A DNA stretch of 11,433 nucleotides. It comes from an uncultured Parvibacter sp. GTDB lineage: Bacteria > Actinomycetota > Coriobacteriia > Coriobacteriales > Eggerthellaceae. The position numbers and the translations under genes were made by a program. The DNA is taken from assembly GCA_910587945.1 (NCBI GenBank), contig CAJUNI010000071.1, positions 1 to 11,433 on the forward strand, in the 5' to 3' direction. Shown here in pieces: positions 1 through 8,121 of this stretch (position 1 is its first letter; every line of letters starts with the position of its first letter). A model generated the notes under the pieces. That model did no database searches. It was given only the letters and a program-made list of their open reading frames with translations, and was not told the origin of the DNA.

Positions 1-11
1 TCGCAGAGAGT

Positions 12-20
12 AGGAAAGGG
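12..20 (+). promoter_or_regulatory. Ribosome-binding site of fdhF
   Basis: The purine-rich AGGAAAGGG ends 7 bases before the ATG at 28. It supports that start, as does the spacing of the N-terminal cysteines (C8, C11, C15), identical to E. coli FdhH. Only 27 bases precede the gene, so the operon promoter cannot be seen. Confidence 0.7.
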
Positions 21-27
21 AAACGCG

Positions 28-2217
28 ATGGAAAAACACATGGTTGTTTGTCCCTATTGCGGCGCTGGTTGTAAGCTCAACCTCTTGGTTGAAAATGACC
101 AGATTGTAGGCACCGAGGCCTTGGATGGCCTGACGAATCAGGGTGAGTTGTGCCTTAAAGGAATGTGTGGCTATGACTTCGTAAATGATACGAAGATCCT
201 CACGCCTCGCTTGTATCACCCGATGCTGCGTCGCGAAAAGGGCGGAAAGCTAGAGCGTGTCACCTGGGACGAGGCGCTCGATTTCGTAGCAACAAAGCTC
301 ACGGAGATTAAAGAAAAGTATGGTCCTGACTCCATTATGACAACGGGCTCTTCTCGTGGTACGGGCAATGAGTCCAACTTGGCGATGCAACGCTTTACGC
401 GCGCTTGCCTCGGGACTAACAACATAGACAACTGTGCCCGTACTTGACACGGCCCAACTGTCGTCGGTCTGATTGACACTCTTGGAGCTGGTTCTATGAG
501 CTGTGGCGTTCCCGGTCTGGAGGACGCTGGCTGCTTGTTCTTGTTCGGTTACAACCCGAGCGCATCGCACCCCATTGTTTCTCGTCGTATCGTGAAAGCA
601 AAGGAAAAGGGTGCAAAAATTATTGTTGCTGATCCGCGCGTTATTGAAACTGCGCGTATTGCCGACATTTATCTTCCCCTCAAAAATGGAAGCAATATCG
701 CATTTCTTAATGCGTTTGCGAACGCCATTGTTACTGAAGGTTTGGTGGATAAGGAGTTTGTGGCGGAACACACGCTTGGTTTTGATGAGTGGTGGGAAAC
801 CATTAAGGATTACACTCCCGAGAACACCCAGGAAATCACCGGCATTGATCCGCAGATGCTTCGTGAAGCTGCTCGAATGTATGCATCAGCGGAACCCTCG
901 TCCATTATCTGTTGGGGCATGGGTGTTTGCCAGCATTTGCAAAACGTGGAGGCTGTTCATGCCTGCGCGGCGATTGCTTGCATTTCAGGTCAGATTGGTA
1001 AGCCTAATTCGGGTGTTGCACCGGTTCGTGGGCAAAACAATGTTCAAGGTGCCTGCGATATGGGTGCTCTGCCGAACTACTTCCCGGGCTATCAAAAAGT
1101 CACCGACCCAGCTATTCGTCAGAAATTCGCTGATCACTGGAATGTTCCGGTTGAAAAGCTGTCCGACCATGTGGGATATAAGGTGTCGGATCTGCCGAAG
1201 TTGATTGAAGAAGGCAAGATTCATGCGTTCTATAACTTTGGCGAAGATCCGCTCCAAACAGAGCCTGATGTACCTCATCTGAAGAAGATGCTTGAGAAGC
1301 TGGACTTGTTCATTTGCCAGGATATCTTTATGACCCAAACCTGTGCAGAAGCAGACGTTATCCTGCCCGCCACAAGCTGGGGTGAGCATGAAGGCACCTT
1401 TACCGCCTGCGACCGTACGTTCCAATACTTTAGTCAATCGGTGCCTCCTAAGGGTGAGTGCAAGCATGACTGGCAAATCTTCAGCGAACTTGCTGAGCGT
1501 ATGGGCTACGACATGCACTGGGAGAATGCGGAAGAAATTTGGGACACTGAGTGTCGCGAGATGTGGCCAAATGCCTACGGTGCTACCTACGAAAAGATGG
1601 CTGGAACCGGCCATGCGCAGTGGCCTGTACCAACCCTTGATCATCCGGGTACGCCAGATCTGTTCTTGGGCGGCAAATTCACTACTCCCGAAGGCAAAGC
1701 TCATCTGATTGCCCATGACTACCGTGATCCTTCAGAGATGCCGGACGAGGAATATCCGCTTATCTTGTGTACTGTCCGTGAGGTTGGCCACTACTCTTGC
1801 CGTTCGATGACGGGCAATTGCAAGGTCTTAGCGTTGCTTGCTGACGAGCCTGGTGAACTTCATATCCATCCCGATGATGCTGATATTCGTGGCATTAGAG
1901 ATGGTGAGCTCGTTCGGGCTTGGTCTCGGCGTGGTGAGACTATGAGTCGCGCCGTGATTGACGAGCGAACGAATAAGGGCACGATCTACATGACCTACCA
2001 GTGGTGGATCGGTAAATGCAACAACCTGACGTTGCATCATGTGGACGATCGATCCCGGACGCCGGAAGATAAGTTCTCGGCTTGCCAGGTTGAGGCCCTC
2101 CCTGATCAGAAATGGGCTGAACAGCATCTACAGGAGCTGTATAGCCAATTGAAGGAGGATTTGGCGGAGGTAGCTTCGGCTCAAGATATTGAGCCAACAT
2201 GCACCGACGCATCGTAA
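28..2217 (+). CDS. fdhF: Formate dehydrogenase H, selenocysteine-containing catalytic subunit of formate hydrogenlyase
   Basis: Oxidises formate to CO2 and passes the electrons to the hydrogenase module; cytoplasmic, with a molybdenum bis-MGD cofactor and one [4Fe-4S] cluster. Read as one 729-residue frame with the in-frame TGA at 445-447 decoded as selenocysteine 140, the same number as in E. coli FdhH (715 residues). The cluster ligands are C8, C11, C15 and C42, followed by the conserved K44. The active-site stretch CART-U-HGPTVVGL spans the TGA, and sequence on both sides belongs to the same protein family in the same frame. The cofactor-binding RGQNNVQGACDMG motif starts near R334 (R333 in E. 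coli). The C-terminal molybdopterin-dinucleotide-binding domain covers about residues 580-700. There is no Tat signal, as expected for FdhH. The ATG at 28 is preceded by a good ribosome-binding site. Here the gene leads the hyf operon, whereas E. coli fdhF lies elsewhere. Confidence 0.96.
445..447 (+). other. In-frame UGA codon for selenocysteine 140 of FdhF
   Basis: TGA lies in frame in fdhF between codons for CART and HGPTVVGL. E. coli FdhH has selenocysteine at residue 140 followed by HGPSVAGL, so both position and flanks match. The frame continues open for 589 more codons. A SECIS-like hairpin follows at the standard distance. Selenocysteine is a ligand of the molybdenum, and the following His141 is the conserved catalytic histidine. 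Decoding needs SelA, SelB, SelC and SelD, none of which is in the window. Confidence 0.96.
459..478 (+). promoter_or_regulatory. Bacterial SECIS hairpin in fdhF mRNA
   Basis: A small stem-loop lies inside the coding sequence. TGTC (459-462) pairs with GACA (475-478). An internal bulge follows (G463 opposite TT 473-474), then TC (464-465) pairs with GA (471-472), closing the loop GGTCT (466-470). Exactly 11 bases separate the UGA from the stem, as in E. coli fdhF, and the loop core GGUCU is the same as in the E. coli element, where G and U of the loop are contacted by SelB. The pairing was worked out by eye; folding energy was not computed. The stem is weaker in GC than that of E. coli. Confidence 0.82.
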
Positions 2218-2248
2218 TGTTCTGTCCTTAACCGTCCAGCGATTTGAT

Positions 2249-2252
2249 GGGA
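2249..2252 (+). promoter_or_regulatory. Weak ribosome-binding site deciding the hyfA start
   Basis: GGGA lies 6 bases before the ATG at 2259. The upstream alternatives, TTG at 2244 and ATG at 2247, have no purine-rich sequence in front of them. The protein from 2259 (MNTFIAIEP) lines up with the start of E. coli HyfA (MNRFVVAEP), so 2259 is preferred. Confidence 0.55.
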
Positions 2253-2258
2253 AACTCG

Positions 2259-2858
2259 ATGAATACATTCATTGCCATTGAGCCGGAACGGTGCATTGGG
2301 TGCGGGACGTGTCAAGCCGCCTGCAGCGAAGGCCATAGACGGGCCGGACTGCAGGCGGAGCCCCGCCTCGCATTGGTGTACACCTCGCAGGTTTCTGCTG
2401 CGGTTACGTGTCATCAGTGCGAGGGGGCTCCGTGCTTGGCGGTCTGTCCTGTGGATGCAATTACGCGTACAGAAGAAGCGATTGTGGTGAGCGAGCAGAC
2501 CTGCATTGGCTGTAAGCTCTGTGCCATCGTGTGCCCCTTCGGCGCTATCCATCCTTCCGGCACGCCAATCTCAGGCGTGGTAGGTACATCTTTTGCCACT
2601 CCGTCTCAACCTCGAGGCACATCGCCACTTCTTGCGTGGGATATCGGAGTTTATACCTGCGCAGTAAAGTGCGATCTCTGTTCCACCTATGACCCTGAAG
2701 GGGGTCCTCATTGCGTAAAGGCTTGCCCAACTAATGCTCTTTACGTGCGCGATGCCACAACATTAACCGGCATTCGCAAAGACAAGATGAAAGCTGCCGC
2801 ATCGGCTAACGAAATCATGATGAGCCGAGCATCGAACGAAGGAGGTACTCATGCTTGA
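2259..2858 (+). CDS. hyfA: Formate hydrogenlyase electron-transfer protein HyfA (four [4Fe-4S] clusters)
   Basis: Polyferredoxin that docks FdhF and carries its electrons to the hydrogenase peripheral arm, equivalent to HycB of FHL-1. The 199-residue protein has 16 cysteines in four clusters' worth of motifs: C12-x2-C-x2-C-x3-C22; C51-x2-C54-x4-C59-x3-C63; C82-x2-C85-x2-C88-x3-C92; and C138-x2-C141 with C152-x3-C156. Length and motif order match E. coli HyfA, including the characteristic CIGCKLCAIVCPFGAI segment and the AVKCDLC segment. No membrane segment is seen. It follows fdhF after 41 bases, the longest gap in the operon. Its 3' end overlaps hyfB by 8 bases, which suggests coupled translation. 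HycB is the alternative name, but the hyf-type neighbours and the N-terminus favour HyfA. Confidence 0.93.
   Translation: MNTFIAIEPERCIGCGTCQAACSEGHRRAGLQAEPRLALVYTSQVSAAVTCHQCEGAPCLAVCPVDAITRTEEAIVVSEQTCIGCKLCAIVCPFGAIHPSGTPISGVVGTSFATPSQPRGTSPLLAWDIGVYTCAVKCDLCSTYDPEGGPHCVKACPTNALYVRDATTLTGIRKDKMKAAASANEIMMSRASNEGGTHA
2839..2846 (+). promoter_or_regulatory. Strong ribosome-binding site of hyfB inside the hyfA 3' end
   Basis: AAGGAGGT, a near-perfect anti-16S match, sits 4 bases before the ATG at 2851, inside the last codons of hyfA. It is one of the best sites in the window and fixes the hyfB start. Confidence 0.8.
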
Positions 2859-4938
2859 TCTTATTCTGCTCTCGCTGGGTCTCTCCTGTGTCGCGGGTGT
2901 CATTTCTCTTCTCTTTACTAAAACTCCTGCAGTATCTAAGGTCATTGCTTGCATTGGCGGAATGGGTGCCGCTGCGCTCAGCTTTGCGGGTGGTTGTGGC
3001 GCGCTTTTTCAGGCCGCAACTTATGTCAGCTGGGTTAGCCCTATGCCCTTTGCGAACTTCAGCCTTTTGCTCAATCCGCTTTCAGGATTACTCATTGCGG
3101 TTATTGCTGCTTTGGCGTTTGTGGCATGGCTCTATGGTCTGTCCTATTTTGACGAGTATTACGACAAAGGGATGGGCACCATTGGCTTCTTTATGAACTT
3201 CTTCATTGTTTCAATGAATTTAGTCATTTTGGCCGATAACGCGTTTTGGTTCTTAGTCTTCTTCGAACTTATGTCGTTGACCTCCTATGTGTTGGTGGTA
3301 ATTGATCAAACGAAGAAGTCGATCCATGGTGGTTTCTTGTACCTCATCATGGCGCATATAGGCTTCTTAATGATTGCATGCTCCTTCTTTGTTATGGCCA
3401 CCACGGCTGGTTCTCTTGAGTTCCAGGCGTTTCGCACCTTTGCTTTTGGACCCCAAGTTGCCACGGTTGCGTTTGTGTTGGCATTCTTTGGATTCGGTGC
3501 AAAAGCTGGCATGGTGCCGTTCCACTCTTGGCTGCCTCAGGCGCATCCCGCTGCCCCCTCTAACGTGAGCGCCCTTATGTCAGGTGGCATGATTAAGATT
3601 GGTATTTTTGGCATCTGCAAGGTGTGTTTTGACCTGCTAGGCACTTCAGGTGGTGAAGTGAGCTGGGGCATTCTTGTTGTTGTCATCGGAGCCATTTCCT
3701 CCGTACTAGGTGTGGTTTATGCCCTTGGTGAACATGATCTGAAGAGTCTGCTTGCCTACCACTCGGTAGAAAACATCGGCATTATTTTGCTGGGTGTAGG
3801 TGTAGGTATATTCGGCTGGGCCGCCGGCCTGCCGTGGCTGGCCGGTATTGGGCTTTTAGCTGGGCTCTACCACTTGATTAATCATGCCATGTTTAAAGGT
3901 TTGCTGTTCCTTGGTGCCGGTAGTGTCCTCCACGCTACAGGTACGCGGAATATGGAAGTGCTGGGTGGCCTTGCGCGCCTGATGCCGTGGACTGCCCTTT
4001 GCTTCCTTATTGGATCTCTCGCTATCTCTGCCATTCCGCCTTTGAACGGCTTTGTCTCAGAATGGTTTACCTATCAGGGACTTATTGCTGCTGCTATGGA
4101 TGGCGATATTTTCCTCCGCATTGTCTTTGCCTTCGCTGTTGTAGCCTTGGCTATCACAGGCGCTTTGGCAGTGACCTGCTTTGTAAAGGCTTTTGGCGTT
4201 ACCTTCTTGGCGAAGCCTCGCTCGGCTGCTGCCGAAAACGCTCATGAGGTTCCGGCGCCTATGGTACTTTCCATGGTTATTCTGACCCTAGCCTGCATTG
4301 TCTTAGGGTTGGGCGCTGCTTTCGTTGCTCCTGTTATAGAGGCCATTGGTGCATCTATGCTGCAGGCGCCTCTGATCCCAGTGGCTGAAGGAGTAACCCT
4401 TATCTCCTTTGACACTATTTCTGTGGTATCACCGCTTATCCTGGCCGTGCTTATGGCAGTGATTATTGCGGTATTGGTTTTGGTACGGAACGCCGCTAAC
4501 GCAAAAGCGGGCGTTAAGCAGGATCCTGAGCCTTGGGCCTGTGGCTATGAACCTGACCTTACTATGGAAACGTTGGCATCTACGGTGGGCGCAAACGTAA
4601 AGAACTTCATGGGCCCCCTCTACGCTATTCGCTATGGCGTAAATCGTGCCGCTCAGGCTGTAGCTCACTTTGCTACCAGAACCATTAATCCTGAAGCCTT
4701 TGGATCTGAGCCTTTGCCGTCGACGCCGGAGAATCAGACCCGTTATGACCGGGACCGTACTCATGGTATCGCTCCTGCGGAGCATCACGCGCCGGCGCTC
4801 TCCCAATCGATGCTTTCAATTGTGAGTGATTTAGGAGCTTGGTTCGGTCGTTTGGAAAGCGGCGACTTCCGCACGTATATCGTCTATGTCGTTGGAGCCT
4901 TGGTGTTCTTCCTTGCGCTCATTATCTTGGTACGCTAG
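2851..4938 (+). CDS. hyfB: Formate hydrogenlyase membrane subunit HyfB (antiporter-like, NuoL-related)
   Basis: Large integral membrane subunit of the membrane arm, related to the Mrp antiporter / complex I NuoL-M-N family and thought to take part in ion translocation. The 695 residues (E. coli HyfB 672, HycC 608) contain about 14-16 hydrophobic segments. Key family features are visible: E139 in the FFELMSLTSYVLV helix, K218 in GFGAKAGMVPFHSWLPQAHPAAPS, the AYHSVENIGI segment, HAMFKGLLFL, and SAIPPLNGFVSEW. After the hydrophobic core comes WACGYEPDLTMETLA (near 562-576), a hydrophilic linker of roughly 90 residues, and a final hydrophobic helix at the C-terminus. This long C-terminal extension is typical of HyfB/HycC. 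The start overlaps hyfA by 8 bases and the stop codon lies within the ribosome-binding site of hyfC. Confidence 0.93.
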   Translation: MLDLILLSLGLSCVAGVISLLFTKTPAVSKVIACIGGMGAAALSFAGGCGALFQAATYVSWVSPMPFANFSLLLNPLSGLLIAVIAALAFVAWLYGLSYFDEYYDKGMGTIGFFMNFFIVSMNLVILADNAFWFLVFFELMSLTSYVLVVIDQTKKSIHGGFLYLIMAHIGFLMIACSFFVMATTAGSLEFQAFRTFAFGPQVATVAFVLAFFGFGAKAGMVPFHSWLPQAHPAAPSNVSALMSGGMIKIGIFGICKVCFDLLGTSGGEVSWGILVVVIGAISSVLGVVYALGEHDLKSLLAYHSVENIGIILLGVGVGIFGWAAGLPWLAGIGLLAGLYHLINHAMFKGLLFLGAGSVLHATGTRNMEVLGGLARLMPWTALCFLIGSLAISAIPPLNGFVSEWFTYQGLIAAAMDGDIFLRIVFAFAVVALAITGALAVTCFVKAFGVTFLAKPRSAAAENAHEVPAPMVLSMVILTLACIVLGLGAAFVAPVIEAIGASMLQAPLIPVAEGVTLISFDTISVVSPLILAVLMAVIIAVLVLVRNAANAKAGVKQDPEPWACGYEPDLTMETLASTVGANVKNFMGPLYAIRYGVNRAAQAVAHFATRTINPEAFGSEPLPSTPENQTRYDRDRTHGIAPAEHHAPALSQSMLSIVSDLGAWFGRLESGDFRTYIVYVVGALVFFLALIILVR

Positions 4939-4947
4939 GAGGATGCC

Positions 4948-5874
4948 ATGACTATCATTATTGCGATATTCCAGGCCGTTCTCTTGGTTGTTTGCGCACC
5001 CCTTATTTCGGGTATCACGCGAAAGATTCGTGCGAAGATGCATTCCCGTACGGGCACGAGCATCTTCCAGGATTACTACGATTTAGCCAAGCTGTGGCGC
5101 CGCGCTGAGGTTCATGAAGGGGGAAGTGGTCTCGTCTCCCGTCTTATGCCTCCCATTTTTCTGGGCTGTTTTATCTTGGTAGCTGCTGGTCTTCCGCTGA
5201 TTATGCAAGTCTGCCCCGTTCCTTTGCTAGGGGACATTATTACGATCCTGTATCTGATGGCTCTTCCGCGATTCATGTTCGCTTTGGCCTCCATTGATTC
5301 GGCGGGTTCCTATACCGCGATTGGTGGTATCCGCGAATTACTCGTGGGTGTGTTAGTGGAGCCTTCCCTTATGTTGGTGCTCTTCGTAATGGCTCTGGCG
5401 TGTGGGTCAACAAATGTGGGCATCATGGCTGCTTCGGTGGCAACCCTGACAGCTAATCCGTTTGTAGCGGTGGTAGTAGCAGGGGTGGCGTGTGCCATGG
5501 CTTGCTACATTGAGATGGGCAAATTGCCCTTTGATCTGGCAGAGGCGGAACAAGAAATTCAAGAAGGACCCCTTGCTGCCTACTCTGGTCCTTCTCTTGC
5601 CATGCTGAAGCTCGGTGTTTCGGTAAAGCAGCTTGTGGTCGCTAGTTTATTCGTTGCGATTTTCCTGCCCTTTGGTGCGGCAGCTACGCTCGCTCCTCTT
5701 GATCTACTTTTGGGATTTGTTGCCTATGTGATCAAGGTTGGCATTGTGCTTCTGATTGCGGCTGTCATTGAGAACTCGGTTATGCGCGTTCGCTATAAGT
5801 TATTAGGGCGCTATACCTGGTTTGTGGTGGGGATTGCGTCGCTTTCCCTCGTCTTCCTCGTCATTGGAATTTAG
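4948..5874 (+). CDS. hyfC: Formate hydrogenlyase membrane subunit HyfC (NuoH-related)
   Basis: Membrane subunit that links the antiporter-like subunits to the hydrogenase arm, homologous to HycD and complex I NuoH. The 308 residues (E. coli HyfC about 315) hold roughly eight hydrophobic helices. Diagnostic stretches are RKIRAKMHSRTGTSIFQDYY (26-45) in the first cytoplasmic loop, ASIDSAGSYTAIGGIRELL with E130, LVEPSLML with E138, and the EMGKLPFDLAEAEQEIQEGP loop (189-208), which in NuoH-like proteins faces the quinone-like cavity and the small subunit. The ATG at 4948 follows TAGGAGG, in which TAG is the hyfB stop, at a spacing of 5. In E. coli hyfC is followed by hyfD; here the next gene is hyfE. 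Confidence 0.94.
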   Translation: MTIIIAIFQAVLLVVCAPLISGITRKIRAKMHSRTGTSIFQDYYDLAKLWRRAEVHEGGSGLVSRLMPPIFLGCFILVAAGLPLIMQVCPVPLLGDIITILYLMALPRFMFALASIDSAGSYTAIGGIRELLVGVLVEPSLMLVLFVMALACGSTNVGIMAASVATLTANPFVAVVVAGVACAMACYIEMGKLPFDLAEAEQEIQEGPLAAYSGPSLAMLKLGVSVKQLVVASLFVAIFLPFGAAATLAPLDLLLGFVAYVIKVGIVLLIAAVIENSVMRVRYKLLGRYTWFVVGIASLSLVFLVIGI

Positions 5875-5878
5875 GTGG
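5873..5878 (+). promoter_or_regulatory. Ribosome-binding site deciding the hyfE start
   Basis: AGGTGG overlaps the hyfC stop codon (5872-5874) and lies 5 bases before the ATG at 5884. GTG codons at 5875 and 5878 are in frame but fall inside this site, so ATG 5884 is the better start. Confidence 0.6.
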
Positions 5879-5883
5879 TGAAT

Positions 5884-6540
5884 ATGTTCGGTTACCCATT
5901 AGTCAATGTACTCGGGGCATGCCTCATCATCACCTCGATGATGGTCGTGCTCGCCCGCACGGGGCGGGTTACGGCCTGTCTGTACTCGCTTCAGTCGCTC
6001 GTACTTGTAGGAGTGCTAGCGTCGTTGGGAGCGGTTACTGGCTCCTCTGAGTTGTACACCTGGTCGGCTACTGCCTTTATTACGAAGGTCGTACTCGTTC
6101 CTGCAATTCTGTTATTCACCTTAAAGAAGATCGGCAACGATGCCCAAGCAGATTTACTAGCGAAGCTGAATCCCATGAAGTCTGTGGCGTTAGTAGCAGT
6201 GGAAGTGTTTGTTTGCTTTGTAGCTGTTTCTGGCATTGATCTTCCTACGGCTGCGGCGGTAAAGCCCACCTTGGCTGTATCGCTTGCTCACTTCTTTATT
6301 GGGCTCACCTGTATTGTGATCCAGCGCTCTATTTTCAAGCAGATCTTTGGCTACTGCCTGATGGAAAATGGTTCTCACGTAACCTTGGCTATATTGGCTC
6401 CCCAGGCGCCTGAACTGGTTGAAATTGGTGTAGCGACTGACGCAATCTTTGCTGTTGTTATTCTGTCGGTATTGGTATGGCGCATGGCTCACTATGCCCA
6501 CACGCTCGATGCAGACGATCTTTGCGAGCTGAAGGGATAA
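5884..6540 (+). CDS. hyfE: Formate hydrogenlyase membrane subunit HyfE (NuoK-related)
   Basis: Small membrane subunit of FHL-2 with a NuoK-like part; FHL-1 (Hyc) has no counterpart, so this gene marks the operon as Hyf type. From ATG 5884 the protein has 218 residues (E. coli HyfE 216) and about six hydrophobic helices. Matches to HyfE include the SLQSLVLVGVLASLG segment, WSATAFITKVVLVP, the highly conserved IFGYCLMENGSH (155-165 for FGYCLMENGSH) and APELVEIGVATDAIFAVVIL near the C-terminus, ending in DLCELKG much as E. coli HyfE ends in NLTALKG. In frame GTG codons at 5875 and 5878 would add only three or two residues. It follows hyfC by 9 bases and precedes hyfF by 3. Confidence 0.94.
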   Translation: MFGYPLVNVLGACLIITSMMVVLARTGRVTACLYSLQSLVLVGVLASLGAVTGSSELYTWSATAFITKVVLVPAILLFTLKKIGNDAQADLLAKLNPMKSVALVAVEVFVCFVAVSGIDLPTAAAVKPTLAVSLAHFFIGLTCIVIQRSIFKQIFGYCLMENGSHVTLAILAPQAPELVEIGVATDAIFAVVILSVLVWRMAHYAHTLDADDLCELKG

Positions 6541-6543
6541 GCC

Positions 6544-8121
6544 ATGGATTACTCACAGATGCTCTTAGTGCTTTTAGTTTGTCCTGTGGTGGCTGCGCTG
6601 ATAATGGCTGTGCTCCCGGCGAAATCTACGCCCCGGGTTGTTTATGAGGGACTGCATGTTGTGTCCCTGGCAGGGGTTGCTGTCTTAGGTCTGACCCTTG
6701 TTGTATCCACCTTCTTGGGAAGCGATATTTTTGCTCTTGGTGGCTGGTTCCACCTGGATGGTTTGGCTGCCTTGTTCTTAGGGTTAATTGCGGTAATTGC
6801 TCCGTGTACGGGAGTTTATTCGCTGCCCTATGTAGCTCATGATGTAGCTGATGGTAAGCTCGGACCTTCTCAGGTAAAGCAGTACTACGTATTCTTTAGT
6901 CTCTTCGTGTTCTCGATGATTCTGGCGGTAACTTCTAACAACATCATCATGATGTGGGTTTCGGTTGAGGCTACCACTTTATCAACGGTATTTCTGGTGG
7001 GAGTTTACCGGACCAAGCTCGCTCTTGAAGCTGCTTGGAAATACGTTATTGTCTGCACGGCAGGCGTGGCCTTTGGCCTGTTTGGAACGCTTTTGGTGTA
7101 CGCCAATGCTGCGGACATCATGGCCGATCCTCATCAGGCGGTGTTCTGGACGGCAATTCTGCCAAACGCGCCTTTTATGGACCACTCTCTTATGATGATT
7201 GCTTTTGTGTTTGCTGCTATCGGCTTTGGCACAAAGGCAGGCCTGTTTCCCATGCATACTTGGCTGCCTGATGCGCACTCCGAGGCCCCAAGCCCGGTTT
7301 CAGCATTGCTCTCTGGTGTTCTTCTGAAGTGCGCCATCCTTATCATCCTGCGGTTCTACATTCTTACTGCAGCAAATGTGGGGGATGGGTTCCCGCAGCT
7401 TGTTATGATGATCTTGGGTGTGCTTTCGGTATGCTATGCAGCGTTTGAGGTATACAAGCAAACCGACCTCAAGCGTAAGCTGGCCTATAGCTCCTGCGAA
7501 AACATTGGCCTGATTGCAGTTTGCTTCGGCATTGGCGGTCCCTTAGGAATCATCGCTGGGTTGGTACACTGCCTAGCTCATGGTCTTACCAAGGCACTTA
7601 TGTTCTGCCTGTCAGGCAACATAATGATGAAATACCACACGCGCGATCTGCACAAAATCTCAGGCATCATTTCGGTAGCCCCCGTAACAGGCGTACTGTT
7701 TGCAGCAGGATGTCTTGCCTTAGCAGGATTCCCTCCCTTTGCCATGTTTGTGAGTGAAATGCTCATGATTCTAGCGGGCGCTGCGGCTCATGCCTGGTTA
7801 ATTGTAGTGCTTGTTCTTATTGCCTTGGTGGTAGTGATCATGGCGTTGATACGCATGATTACCGGCTCTGCCTTAGGTAAAGCTCCTGCTGATATCTCGC
7901 GCAAGGATGTTTCTCCTTTGGCGCTTGCCCCTGAAATTGTTTTGTTGGCTTTAGTGGTGATTTTGGGCATCTCCCTTCCTGGTCCTTTGGCAACTTCGAT
8001 TGAGAAGGCAAGTGCCATCGTGATCATGTATGAAGACGAGAATCCTCTCAATGGAAATCTGGTCGAAGAAGCTCTAGCGGCCATAGTTGCCAACGATGCG
8101 CCTGAGGAGGTGTTCGAATAA
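6544..8121 (+). CDS. hyfF: Formate hydrogenlyase membrane subunit HyfF (antiporter-like, NuoM/NuoN-related)
   Basis: Second antiporter-like membrane subunit, specific to FHL-2, in the NuoL/M/N family. The 525 residues (E. coli HyfF 526) carry about 14 hydrophobic helices. The essential-type residues are present: E142 in WVSVEATTLSTVFLVG, K166 in LEAAWKYVIVCTAGVAFG, and K231 in GFGTKAGLFPMHTWLPDAHS, followed by EAPSPVSALLSGVLLKCA. Further matches are LAYSSCENIGLIAVCFGIGG and LAGFPPFAMFVSE. These stretches match HyfF and its position after hyfE, not the missing HyfD. The C-terminus is an acidic hydrophilic tail. GAAGGGA in the 3' end of hyfE serves as the ribosome-binding site, and the stop codon overlaps the start of hyfG by one base (TAATG). 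Confidence 0.94.
   Translation: MDYSQMLLVLLVCPVVAALIMAVLPAKSTPRVVYEGLHVVSLAGVAVLGLTLVVSTFLGSDIFALGGWFHLDGLAALFLGLIAVIAPCTGVYSLPYVAHDVADGKLGPSQVKQYYVFFSLFVFSMILAVTSNNIIMMWVSVEATTLSTVFLVGVYRTKLALEAAWKYVIVCTAGVAFGLFGTLLVYANAADIMADPHQAVFWTAILPNAPFMDHSLMMIAFVFAAIGFGTKAGLFPMHTWLPDAHSEAPSPVSALLSGVLLKCAILIILRFYILTAANVGDGFPQLVMMILGVLSVCYAAFEVYKQTDLKRKLAYSSCENIGLIAVCFGIGGPLGIIAGLVHCLAHGLTKALMFCLSGNIMMKYHTRDLHKISGIISVAPVTGVLFAAGCLALAGFPPFAMFVSEMLMILAGAAAHAWLIVVLVLIALVVVIMALIRMITGSALGKAPADISRKDVSPLALAPEIVLLALVVILGISLPGPLATSIEKASAIVIMYEDENPLNGNLVEEALAAIVANDAPEEVFE

Noticed and set aside
445..447. TGA as a true stop, making fdhF a pseudogene in two pieces (28-447 and 496-2217)
   Set aside because: The TGA falls exactly at the Sec140 position, flanking residues match the family, the frame is unbroken on both sides and a SECIS-like hairpin follows.
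250..771. 173-codon minus-strand frame over the selenocysteine region
   Set aside because: Antisense to fdhF across the UGA; no recognisable motif or ribosome-binding site supports it.
611..1204. 197-codon + strand frame overlapping fdhF
   Set aside because: Out-of-frame shadow of fdhF with a composition unlike a real protein and no family motif.
985..1716. 243-codon open frame on the minus strand
   Set aside because: Lies wholly antisense to fdhF, whose + strand frame has clear family motifs; the translation shows no recognisable protein and the frame is a by-product of codon use.
2218..2258. Possible terminator or promoter between fdhF and hyfA
   Set aside because: The 41 bases show no convincing inverted repeat with a T-run and no clear -35/-10 pair by eye.
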